From Parabacteroides sp. (lineage in GTDB: Bacteria; Bacteroidota; Bacteroidia; Bacteroidales; Tannerellaceae): DNA of 7,161 nt. Made by a program: the position numbers and the translations under genes. The notes below the pieces were generated by a model, which was given only the letters and a program-made list of their open reading frames with translations, was not told the DNA's origin and did no database searches. Shown here piece by piece: positions 1-6,315 of this stretch (position 1 is the first letter of the stretch; each line of letters starts with the position of its first letter). The stretch covers positions 1 through 7,161 of the forward strand of contig DXRF01000161.1 in assembly GCA_019411205.1 (NCBI GenBank), read 5' to 3'.

Positions 1-11
1 TCTTTACTGCA

Positions 12-35
12 ATTGAGATTGCCATTGAGATTGCT
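12..35 (+). repeat. 12-bp direct tandem repeat, two copies
   Basis: The unit attgagattgc(c/t) occurs at 12-23 and again at 24-35, with 11 of 12 bases identical. The unit length is a multiple of three, so it could be a four-residue repeat at the end of an upstream gene. In the frame ending at 45-47 it would read IEIAIEIA; in the frame ending at 79-81 it would read LRLPLRLL. It could equally be a chance tandem in non-coding DNA. Confidence 0.6.
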
Positions 36-67
36 TGCGGATTTTAGGATTATTAGAATATTAATGA

Positions 68-91
68 AAGAGACAGGGTAATCTGTCTCTT
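68..91 (+). other. Perfect hairpin in the flavodoxin 5' leader
   Basis: AAGAGACAG at 68-76 and CTGTCTCTT at 83-91 are exact reverse complements, giving a 9-bp stem with a 6-nt loop (ggtaat). It ends 16 nt before the flavodoxin ATG. No T-tract follows on either strand, so it is not a canonical intrinsic terminator. It could be a 5'-UTR structure affecting mRNA stability or translation, a processed 3' end of an upstream transcript, or an operator palindrome. The role is undetermined; only the pairing is certain. Confidence 0.55.
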
Positions 92-107
92 ATAAACAGT
101 ATACAGA

Positions 108-614
108 ATGAAGAAAATAGGTTTATTCTATGGTGGCTCAACGGCTAAAACAGCCGTAGCCGCCTTGAAAATACAAGAAGCATTCGCAGAAAACGAAGTC
201 GTCCTGATCCCGATAGAAGGGGCGACACGCAAGGAATTCGAATCGTTCGACAATATCATTGCCGGAACCTCCACCTGGTTCGACGGGGAACTGCCGACTT
301 ACTGGGATGAGTTTCTGCCGGAAATAGAATCTATCGACATGACGGGCAAGAAAGTTGCCCTTTTCGGCCTTGGCGACCAGAAACGCTATCCCGACAATTT
401 CGTCGATGGAATCGGCATTCTGGCAGAAGCCTTTACCAAAAGCAATGCAGAACTGATCGGTTTCATGCCTGTCAGCGACTACCATTTCACCCAATCACGG
501 GCCGTTAAGGAAGGACATTTCCTGGGACTCGCCCTCGACATCGAGAACCAGTCCGAACAGACGGAGGAACGTATCTTGAAATGGGTCACAGAACTGAAAA
601 AAGAGTTTCAATAA
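108..614 (+). CDS. fldA: Long-chain flavodoxin (FMN electron carrier)
   Basis: A 168-residue cytoplasmic flavodoxin that carries low-potential electrons on FMN, able to stand in for ferredoxin. The beta1 strand and phosphate loop are at residues 3-16 (IGLFYGG then STAKT). The isoalloxazine-stacking aromatics are W57 in the TSTWFDGELP loop and Y94 in the GDQKRYPDNF loop, the same numbers as W57 and Y94 of Anabaena flavodoxin. The GLALDIENQS stretch at 140-149 matches the conserved end of long-chain forms, and residues about 118-138 form their extra loop. The length is normal. The phosphate loop is slightly unusual: by manual alignment A13 replaces the usual Gly and A16 the usual Glu. The ATG at 108 starts directly at the expected MKKIGLFYG N-terminus. 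The gene stands alone, convergent with the efflux operon; in other bacteria such genes are often induced by iron limitation, but no Fur site is evident here. Confidence 0.95.
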   Translation: MKKIGLFYGGSTAKTAVAALKIQEAFAENEVVLIPIEGATRKEFESFDNIIAGTSTWFDGELPTYWDEFLPEIESIDMTGKKVALFGLGDQKRYPDNFVDGIGILAEAFTKSNAELIGFMPVSDYHFTQSRAVKEGHFLGLALDIENQSEQTEERILKWVTELKKEFQ

Positions 615-653
615 TTCATTATCAAACAGAGTCCACTCACTAAGCGGATATAA

Positions 654-728
654 TTTAGGCCCGGATTTTATAGAAAACACGGAATGAAAAATAAATTCAT
701 CTGCGTTTCTATAAAATCCGGGCCTAAA
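654..728. terminator. Long inverted repeat between convergent genes, possible terminator
   Basis: Positions 654-676 and 706-728 are exact reverse complements over 23 bp, with a GGCCCGG/CCGGGCC core near the open end. The 29-nt spacer can pair further (for example ATGAA at 684-688 with TTCAT at 696-700), so the whole element may fold as one long hairpin. It lies 40 bp after the flavodoxin stop and is the only candidate to end that transcript. However, T residues lie on its left flank and A residues on its right, so neither strand has the T-tract expected after a stem. It may block transcription or protect 3' ends by structure alone. The inverted repeat is certain; the terminator role is inferred. 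Confidence 0.5.
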
Positions 729-755
729 AAATTGGAATAAAGGTGTTTTCCAATT
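726..755 (-). terminator. Probable intrinsic terminator of the efflux operon
   Basis: Read on the minus strand, AATTGGAA (755-748) pairs with TTCCAATT (737-730) to give an 8-bp stem with a 10-nt loop. The TT at the end of the stem runs into further T residues, so the transcript continues AATTTTTTAGG. The stem overlaps the TAA stop of the TolC-family gene (756-754). The stem is AT-rich and thus not very stable, but its position and T-tract fit Rho-independent termination. The long 23-bp inverted repeat follows immediately and could act as a second barrier. Confidence 0.6.
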
Positions 756-2046
756 ACTGCAGGCGACGAATACCCACCGCCTTATTATATTGGGCAAGGG
801 ATGCTTTCTGCTGATACCAGGTCTGGATCAGGTTACTATAGGACTGAATCCAGGAAAGCTGGGCAGAAAGGACATCGAGGATCGGAAGTTTTCCCTCGTT
901 ATAACTGAACGTGTTCAGATCGAGATTTTCTTCAGCGATTTTACAGGCCTCCTCGGCGACATCGATCTGCTTCGTGTTTTCCGTCAGGCTGGTCCAAGAG
1001 TTGGCTACTTCCTGGGAAATCTGGTCGCGGGTATAATCCATCGCATATTCCTTACTGCGCAAAATGGCTTTTTGGGAATTCACCTCTTTGAAACGGGCTC
1101 CCCAACGGAACAAAGGTATCTTCAGAGAAGCAAAGACAGCAGGTGTCCAAAGCTGGTCGGAACCTTTCACGTTCAACATCGGAGTGCCCCAGGTTCCCTG
1201 GAAACCGATAGCCAATGTCGGATTATATTTTGCTTTTGACAAATTGATCTGCCGCTTCTGGTATTCGATATTCAATCGGGAGATCGTAAAGTCCGGCCGG
1301 TTCTGCAACGCAGCCTCTTCCCCTATGTGCATCGGCAACGGCTGCACCGTCGTGATGGCATCGGCAATCTCCACCGGTGTCATGGGAGGAACACCCATCA
1401 ACACGTTCAGGTTCTGCAAAGCGATCTGATAGTCTTTGTACGCAGCGCTTTTGTTCAATTCTGCCTCCTTCAAACGAGACTGTACCTGCAAAAGGTCGGT
1501 CTTACTGATCTGCCCGTCATTGAAACGGGTAGTCAGCACATTTGCCAATTCCTGCACGATATCGACATACTGACACATAACATCGTACATACCCTTGCGG
1601 GCTGCAGCAGACCAGTAGTTCAGGTCGGCGGCATATACGATATTATCCGTCGTCAGGTCTTCCGCCTCAGAAGCGATCTGTCCCTGTATCTGGGCGGCTT
1701 TGTAATTGTTGTAAATCTGTCCACCAGCATAGATCGGCTGACTTACGGTAGCTCCCAAGCTATAGGTGTTATGATCCATTTCGACAGCCATACCGGGACC
1801 GAAATCCAAATCGTACTTATTGATACGGTACTGGTAACTGCCGGAGAAATCAAGAGCCGGAAAGAAAGCGGTCTTGGCCGCCTTGATAGCATGCTGCATC
1901 GCAATACGCTCTTCCGCACTCTGTTTGATCTGACGGCTATATTCAAGCACTTTCTGCTTGTAGTCTGCAGCCGTGACGGACTTTTCCTGTGCTCCCACAG
2001 ATAAAGCCCCCAACAGCATACAACCGATAATTATTTTATTTCTCAT
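754..2046 (-). CDS. TolC-family outer-membrane efflux channel
   Basis: A 430-residue outer-membrane factor, the exit duct of the tripartite exporter, which trimerises into a beta-barrel with a periplasmic alpha-helical tunnel. Residues 1-19 (charged start, hydrophobic core, then SVGA before QEKS) are a type I signal peptide. The two OEP repeats are visible by internal comparison: FFPALDFSGS (61-70) mirrors YNPTLAIGFQ (274-283); SQPIYAGGQ (102-110) mirrors KIPLFRWGAR (309-318); RFNDGQISKTDLLQVQSRL (174-192) mirrors SYNEGKLPILDVLSAQLSW (381-399). LNVLMGVPP (213-221) marks the end of repeat one. Length is typical for Bacteroidota members. The ATG lies 5 bp after the pump gene's TAA, with a second in-frame TAA between them, so it is the last gene of the operon and probably translationally coupled. 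Substrate cannot be read from sequence. Confidence 0.93.
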   Translation of the reverse strand: MRNKIIIGCMLLGALSVGAQEKSVTAADYKQKVLEYSRQIKQSAEERIAMQHAIKAAKTAFFPALDFSGSYQYRINKYDLDFGPGMAVEMDHNTYSLGATVSQPIYAGGQIYNNYKAAQIQGQIASEAEDLTTDNIVYAADLNYWSAAARKGMYDVMCQYVDIVQELANVLTTRFNDGQISKTDLLQVQSRLKEAELNKSAAYKDYQIALQNLNVLMGVPPMTPVEIADAITTVQPLPMHIGEEAALQNRPDFTISRLNIEYQKRQINLSKAKYNPTLAIGFQGTWGTPMLNVKGSDQLWTPAVFASLKIPLFRWGARFKEVNSQKAILRSKEYAMDYTRDQISQEVANSWTSLTENTKQIDVAEEACKIAEENLDLNTFSYNEGKLPILDVLSAQLSWIQSYSNLIQTWYQQKASLAQYNKAVGIRRLQ

Positions 2047-2051
2047 ACTTA

Positions 2052-5000
2052 TTATACCGATTTAATCTTAAAGAATATACAATAGGTCACCGGAAGCACG
2101 AAGATGGTCAGGATAGTCGAAACGAACAGACCTCCCATAATCGTCGCCGCCATACCGGCAAACATAGCATCACCCAACAACGGCAACATGCCCAAGATCG
2201 TTGTCCCCGATGCCATCGTCACAGGAACAATACGCGTCTTGGTTGCCTCGACCACCGCATTGACCGGTGCCAGGCCACTGTCAAGTTGCAATCCGATTTC
2301 GTCCACCAGTACGATCGCATTCTTGATATTCATACCGATCAGGCCTAACAGACCTAACATGGCAAAGAAGTCGAGCGACTTGCCGAACACCAGCAATCCC
2401 AATACCACACCGATGAAGATCAGAGGCAACATACACATGATCAAGACCGGTTTTCGGTAGTATTTCGGGAAAAGGAACAACAGGGTGAGATAGATCAGAC
2501 CGAACATCAACGGGATATTGGCGGCAATCGCCTTGTTACCTTTATCCTGTTCAGACTGTTCGCCGAAATATTGCAGTTTATATCCTTCAGGAATCTGCAC
2601 CTCCTGCTGGATATCCTGCCACAACTGGTTGAAAGCAGCCATCGTATTGGCACCGCGTTTCGGTTCGCACTGCATCATCATATAACGCTGGCGATTGTAA
2701 CGCTTCACAACACTGTACTCATAATCGAGCGAGAAGTCGTCGATCACCTGCTCCACTTTGACAGAACGGCCCTTGGCACTGTAGACAGGCAAAGTCTTGA
2801 TATCGTTCAGATTCATCGAGTCGCGGTCGGCATCTTTCAGCAGGATCGGCATAAACACATCTCCCTCGCGATATTCGCCTAAAGGCACACCATTGGTTGC
2901 CGAACGAAGCGAATAGGCCATCTGCTGGCGGGTGATACCTAAACGGAGACCTTTTTCCTGCGAGTACAGTGGTTTCCATACCGGAACCTTGTTTCCCCAG
3001 CTGTTGCGCACTTCCATCACCATGTCGTTCTTGCGAGCGATCTCTTGTGCACGCTGTGTCAGAGCCACCAGCGTATCGATATTATCGCCGACAAACCCGA
3101 TTTCAATTGCGGCATCAGGCACGGGAGACAAAGCAAACAAGGCTGAACGGGTCAAAATATCCGGATAGTTGGCGACCATATATTCATAGAACTTATTTTC
3201 CTCACTCTGCGCATCTTTCGCGTCCTTAGTCTCGATCAGTACATTGGCGAAGTTCGGTTTCGGGCCGATAGACGAACTTGCCAGATAATAACGCACCGGC
3301 GAACCTCCCAACGTGAACGAATAAGACTTGATCTTATCATTATTTTTGAGATACTCTTCTATCTTGATCACATTCCTTTCCACATCATCGATACCATAGC
3401 CTTCCGGGAAGATCAGGTCGGCACGGAAATAAGGCTTATTCATGATCGGGAAGAAGCTCTGCGGCATGATGCTCATGATAAACAGTGACAGAAACAAGGT
3501 TGCCACCACCGAAGTAAGCGTGAGATAACGACGCTTGATCAAACGTCCCAATATCTTTTCAAACTTATGATATAATTTGGTGTCATACGGATCTTTGGAT
3601 TCACCCGGTTTCGCCTCTTTCAAGATGAAATTCCCGAAAGTCGTCGTTTGCGTCAATGCCAATATCCAACTCAGTCCGAGAGACACGGCAAGCACGATGA
3701 ACAACGGCTTGACAATCTCGGCCACGGAAGCCGGCGCCAAATACATCGGCAAGAAAGAACAAACAGCGATAAAGGTCGCACCCAACAACGCCCACTGAGG
3801 TTTGGTGGCTCCATCGACCAACGCCTGGTAGCGCGACAAGCCGCGCTTGATACCGACCTGCGCATTATCGGTCACCACAATCGCGTTATCCACCAGCATA
3901 CCCATCGCAATGATGAAAGCAGCAAGAGACGTACGGTTCAGTCCGACACCCCAGATCAGCATAATCAGCAACGTACCGCCCACCGAGAAAAGCAGCGAAC
4001 TGCCCACCAGCATACCGGCACGCGATCCCATCACAAGGAAGATAATCACAATTACGATGAGCAACGATTCGATCAGGTTTAGGATAAACCCGTTATTCGC
4101 TTCATCGGCAATCTGGTTTTCCGGATAGATGGTTTTCAATTCCATACCGATCGGGAAAAGCTGTTCCATCTCTTTCAGATGTTCGGCAACAGCATCACCG
4201 ACAGCTACCACGTCGTCTTTCGCACCCGTAGCCACACCGATACCGATGGCCCGTTTACCATCCACACGCATCAGGTTGGAAGGCGGGTCCATATAGCCTC
4301 GTTCGATAGTAGCGATATCGCCCAAACGCACTTCGCCTCCACCCTTTGTCACGATCAGCTGGTCGCGTATATCCTCTATACTTTTATAAGTACCTTCGGC
4401 ACGTACACGAAGTTGGTAAGTCCCGGTCATAATCTCACCTGTATTGACCAGCAGGTTCTGGGTTTGCAGGACTTGCTGGATCGAATTCGGATCGATCCCC
4501 AAGTTTGCCAGCTTGGGAACGGAGATACGCACATTCACGACCTGTGTCTGTTCTGCAAACAGATAGACCTTCTGCACGCCCTGGATAGGAGTCAGCTCGG
4601 TCTTGATCTTCTGCGCCCAATCGCGCATATCGTCATAGGTAAAGCCTTCGTCGGCAGTCAAGGCATAATAGATACCAAACACGTCTCCGAAGTCATCGCT
4701 CACATTGATGGCGGAAGCTCCACTCGGAAGGCGGGGTTGTATGTTAGCCACCTTACGGCGCAATTCGTCCCACTTGACCGGCATATAATCCGGAGCCAAA
4801 GTCGGCTGCAATTCGATCGAGATCTTCGACATGCCGAAATAAGATTCAGACTTGATCTGAAAAACATCCGACATGGACTGAATTTCCCGTTCGATAGGTT
4901 CCGTTATCAATTTTTCTACCTCCTGAGGAGTAGCACCCGGATATTGCGTAACCAAAACAGCCTGCTTGATTACGAAAGGCGAGTCCTCCTTCTTCGGCAA

Positions 5001-5093
5001 TTTAACGAAAGAATATATACCCCCTATCAGCATGATGGCCAAAAAGAAATATATAATCTTCTTATTCTCTAAGGAATATACTGGAAGATTCAT
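2052..5093 (-). CDS. RND (HAE1/AcrB-type) efflux pump, inner-membrane permease
   Basis: A 1013-residue proton-driven RND transporter of the AcrB/MexB superfamily, slightly shorter than AcrB. Topology is classical: TM1 about 12-30, a large periplasmic domain (31-335), TM2-TM6 (about 336-485), TM7 (about 521-543), a second periplasmic domain (544-855), and TM8-TM12 (about 856-1008). YPGATPQEVEKLITEPIE (51-68) is the conserved first porter segment. The TM4 relay motif reads GMLVDNAIVVTDN (398-410), with D402 at the AcrB D407 position and N403 at D408. TM10 keeps Lys (K924 in NIKNAIVLVDE) and TM11 keeps Arg (R954), while A961 sits where AcrB has T978. These alignments are manual. The ATG at 5093 gives the expected short cytoplasmic start, 11 bp after the adaptor stop. 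The Asp-Lys-Arg set argues for an active pump. Substrate is unknown; residues of heavy-metal (CusA) pumps are not evident, so a drug, bile salt or lipid-like substrate is more likely. Confidence 0.95.
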   Translation of the reverse strand: MNLPVYSLENKKIIYFFLAIMLIGGIYSFVKLPKKEDSPFVIKQAVLVTQYPGATPQEVEKLITEPIEREIQSMSDVFQIKSESYFGMSKISIELQPTLAPDYMPVKWDELRRKVANIQPRLPSGASAINVSDDFGDVFGIYYALTADEGFTYDDMRDWAQKIKTELTPIQGVQKVYLFAEQTQVVNVRISVPKLANLGIDPNSIQQVLQTQNLLVNTGEIMTGTYQLRVRAEGTYKSIEDIRDQLIVTKGGGEVRLGDIATIERGYMDPPSNLMRVDGKRAIGIGVATGAKDDVVAVGDAVAEHLKEMEQLFPIGMELKTIYPENQIADEANNGFILNLIESLLIVIVIIFLVMGSRAGMLVGSSLLFSVGGTLLIMLIWGVGLNRTSLAAFIIAMGMLVDNAIVVTDNAQVGIKRGLSRYQALVDGATKPQWALLGATFIAVCSFLPMYLAPASVAEIVKPLFIVLAVSLGLSWILALTQTTTFGNFILKEAKPGESKDPYDTKLYHKFEKILGRLIKRRYLTLTSVVATLFLSLFIMSIMPQSFFPIMNKPYFRADLIFPEGYGIDDVERNVIKIEEYLKNNDKIKSYSFTLGGSPVRYYLASSSIGPKPNFANVLIETKDAKDAQSEENKFYEYMVANYPDILTRSALFALSPVPDAAIEIGFVGDNIDTLVALTQRAQEIARKNDMVMEVRNSWGNKVPVWKPLYSQEKGLRLGITRQQMAYSLRSATNGVPLGEYREGDVFMPILLKDADRDSMNLNDIKTLPVYSAKGRSVKVEQVIDDFSLDYEYSVVKRYNRQRYMMMQCEPKRGANTMAAFNQLWQDIQQEVQIPEGYKLQYFGEQSEQDKGNKAIAANIPLMFGLIYLTLLFLFPKYYRKPVLIMCMLPLIFIGVVLGLLVFGKSLDFFAMLGLLGLIGMNIKNAIVLVDEIGLQLDSGLAPVNAVVEATKTRIVPVTMASGTTILGMLPLLGDAMFAGMAATIMGGLFVSTILTIFVLPVTYCIFFKIKSV

Positions 5094-5104
5094 TATTTAT
5101 CAGC

Positions 5105-6166
5105 TTAATCTGTTAATACTTTTACCTGTTGCCCTTCAACCAGGCGAGTAGCTCCGGCTGAAACGACCTGGTCACCGGCATTCAGTCCTTTGGTTATTAC
5201 AACATTGTCTTTTCCTACCAGTCCGGACTCTTCGATCTGGCGACGTTCCACCTTTTGCGACTGGGCGTTATAGACAAAAACAAATTTGTCATTGTTTTCT
5301 TCACTGGCTACAATGGCAGAAAGAGGCGCCAGCACCGCTCCCTCGTTAAAGCTTGCACTCTCAATATGCAGCACCACGCGGCAGGAGAATCCGACAGCCA
5401 CTTTATATTTGTTCAGATTAAATTCAGGATCGTCAATATACAGGAAAACAGGAACACCGGAACCATCGGGAGACGCTTCCACATATTCCTTCACTTTCGC
5501 CTTAAAACGGACTCCTTTGTAGTTGTCAAACTCCACATATATCTGATAGGGAGTCGAAAAATAGGTAATGTTCGTTTCAGGCATCGTGTACTGGATCTGC
5601 AACTTGTTCGGGTTGATCAGGCAAACGATCCCCTGTCCGGCCTGCACCTTCTGATAGTTCTCTACATACTTCTTTTGGATAAACCCATCAAACGGAGCAC
5701 GCAGTTTCGTTTGTTCCAGCTGGTTCTGCGCATATTCGAATGCAGCCTTTGCGTTGGAATAAGAGGCTTCGGTTGTCTCATATTCCTGCTTCGAAATAGC
5801 CTGTTTGGATAACAGCTTCTTTGCACGTTGTAACTGTGCTTCAGCTGTTTGAAAAGAAGCTTTCTTCGCTTCATACTCCCATTTGAAATCCTGCGGGTCG
5901 ATCTCAGCCACGACCTGTCCCGTACGGACTTTTTGTCCTTCATCGACATTCAGTGAAATCAGCGGTCCGGACATTTTGAAGGCCAGGTCACTGAACTGGT
6001 CCGGCGATACGACGCCGCTAAACGACTTTTCCACAAGATTCAATGAGGTCACTTCTGTCAACTTTACCGGACGGGGACCTTGCTCCTTCACCGGTGGTTG
6101 ACTACACGACATCAATGCTGCCAATACAAAAACGGGGATTAATTTACCATTCATGATAACTTGCAT
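5105..6166 (-). CDS. RND efflux periplasmic adaptor (membrane fusion protein), lipoprotein
   Basis: A 353-residue HlyD/AcrA-type adaptor joining the pump to the TolC-like channel. The lipobox L18-M19-S20-C21 follows a hydrophobic stretch, so it should be lipidated at C21 and held to a membrane. The two lipoyl half-motifs are at about 58-92 (LAFKMSGPLISLNVDEGQKV) and 155-185 (LRAPFDGFI). Between them lies an alpha-helical coiled-coil hairpin at about 95-153, rich in A, Q, K and E. A beta-barrel (about 187-268) and the membrane-proximal domain (about 275-350, with APLSAIV and the VVSAGATRLVEGQQV end) follow. Length is normal. The start is uncertain: ATG at 6166 (M1) or at 6154 (M5, giving a tighter lipoprotein signal). 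Neither has a clear Shine-Dalgarno; both are preceded by A-rich sequence. It is the first gene of the three-gene operon. Confidence 0.95.
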   Translation of the reverse strand: MQVIMNGKLIPVFVLAALMSCSQPPVKEQGPRPVKLTEVTSLNLVEKSFSGVVSPDQFSDLAFKMSGPLISLNVDEGQKVRTGQVVAEIDPQDFKWEYEAKKASFQTAEAQLQRAKKLLSKQAISKQEYETTEASYSNAKAAFEYAQNQLEQTKLRAPFDGFIQKKYVENYQKVQAGQGIVCLINPNKLQIQYTMPETNITYFSTPYQIYVEFDNYKGVRFKAKVKEYVEASPDGSGVPVFLYIDDPEFNLNKYKVAVGFSCRVVLHIESASFNEGAVLAPLSAIVASEENNDKFVFVYNAQSQKVERRQIEESGLVGKDNVVITKGLNAGDQVVSAGATRLVEGQQVKVLTD

Positions 6167-6315
6167 TTAGTTATTTGTTATTATTATATCCTGATTATTA
6201 ATTGCATACCCAGGCTTTTATACCATAAGAATACAACATTTTTTTTAATTCTATTGTTCCGGTTCCGACCGGATTTCAAAGTGTACTCTCCGATAATTTT
6301 CCAGATATGTATGCA
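6167..6315 (-). promoter_or_regulatory. Intergenic region with the probable efflux-operon promoter
   Basis: This 149-bp AT-rich gap separates the endonuclease stop from the adaptor start. On the minus strand it holds, in order, a short GC hairpin (6273-6258), an eight-A tract (6246-6239) followed closely by TTG, and a TATAAT sequence (6188-6183) 16 nt before the ATG. No pair matches the Bacteroides TTTG / TAnnTTTG consensus at proper spacing. The change of composition and the gap size make this the natural place for a promoter of the efflux operon, but I cannot assign exact boxes. No clear operator palindrome is visible. Confidence 0.35.
6258..6273. other. Short GC-rich hairpin after the endonuclease gene
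   Basis: TCCGGT (6258-6263) pairs with ACCGGA (6268-6273) around the 4-nt loop TCCG. It lies about 43 bp past the endonuclease stop, where a terminator for that gene would be expected, but no T-tract follows in the minus-strand direction (the sequence continues ACAATAG). It could be a weak terminator or a small operator palindrome. A chance hairpin of this size is also possible. Confidence 0.3.

Larger units (their letters stand above)
1..107 (+). other. AT-rich leader upstream of the flavodoxin gene
   Basis: This stretch is clearly more AT-rich than the genes and holds no complete ORF. Two frames are open from the window edge and stop at 45-47 (TAG) and 79-81 (TAA), so the tail of an upstream plus-strand gene could be present, but neither 14-25 residue tail is recognisable. 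A weak match to the Bacteroides -33/-7 promoter pattern exists (TTGC at 35-38, TATTAATG at 59-66), too degenerate to call. No Shine-Dalgarno sequence precedes the ATG at 108; the bases just upstream are A-rich, as is usual in this phylum. Confidence 0.5.
754..6166 (-). other. Tripartite efflux operon (adaptor, pump, channel)
   Basis: The three genes are in the order adaptor, pump, channel on one strand with 11-bp and 5-bp gaps, and a candidate terminator lies at the end of the third. A single transcript is therefore likely. All three parts of an exporter are present, so the operon should be self-sufficient. No TetR-, AraC- or MarR-type regulator gene, often found beside such operons, is present inside the window. 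Confidence 0.88.

Noticed and set aside
654..728. Invertible phase-variation switch based on the inverted repeat
   Set aside because: The spacer is only 29 nt, contains no promoter-like sequence, and lies between the 3' ends of convergent genes with no invertase gene nearby.
1327..2004. A 225-codon open frame on the plus strand opposite the TolC-family gene
   Set aside because: It is antisense to a gene with clear signal peptide and OEP repeats; its translation shows no family features and no ribosome binding context.
2012..2046. Lipoprotein signal in the TolC-family protein (IIGC at residues 6-9)
   Set aside because: The cysteine falls only nine residues in, and the hydrophobic core continues past it to a normal signal peptidase I site near residue 19.
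4179..5072. A 297-codon open frame on the plus strand opposite the pump gene
   Set aside because: It lies wholly antisense to the well-supported RND gene, has no recognisable domain, and is His/Arg/Ile-rich in the way antisense frames of conserved genes often are.
5255..5812. A 185-codon open frame on the plus strand opposite the adaptor gene
   Set aside because: It is antisense to a typical adaptor with lipobox and lipoyl motifs, and the translation looks like a shadow of that gene.
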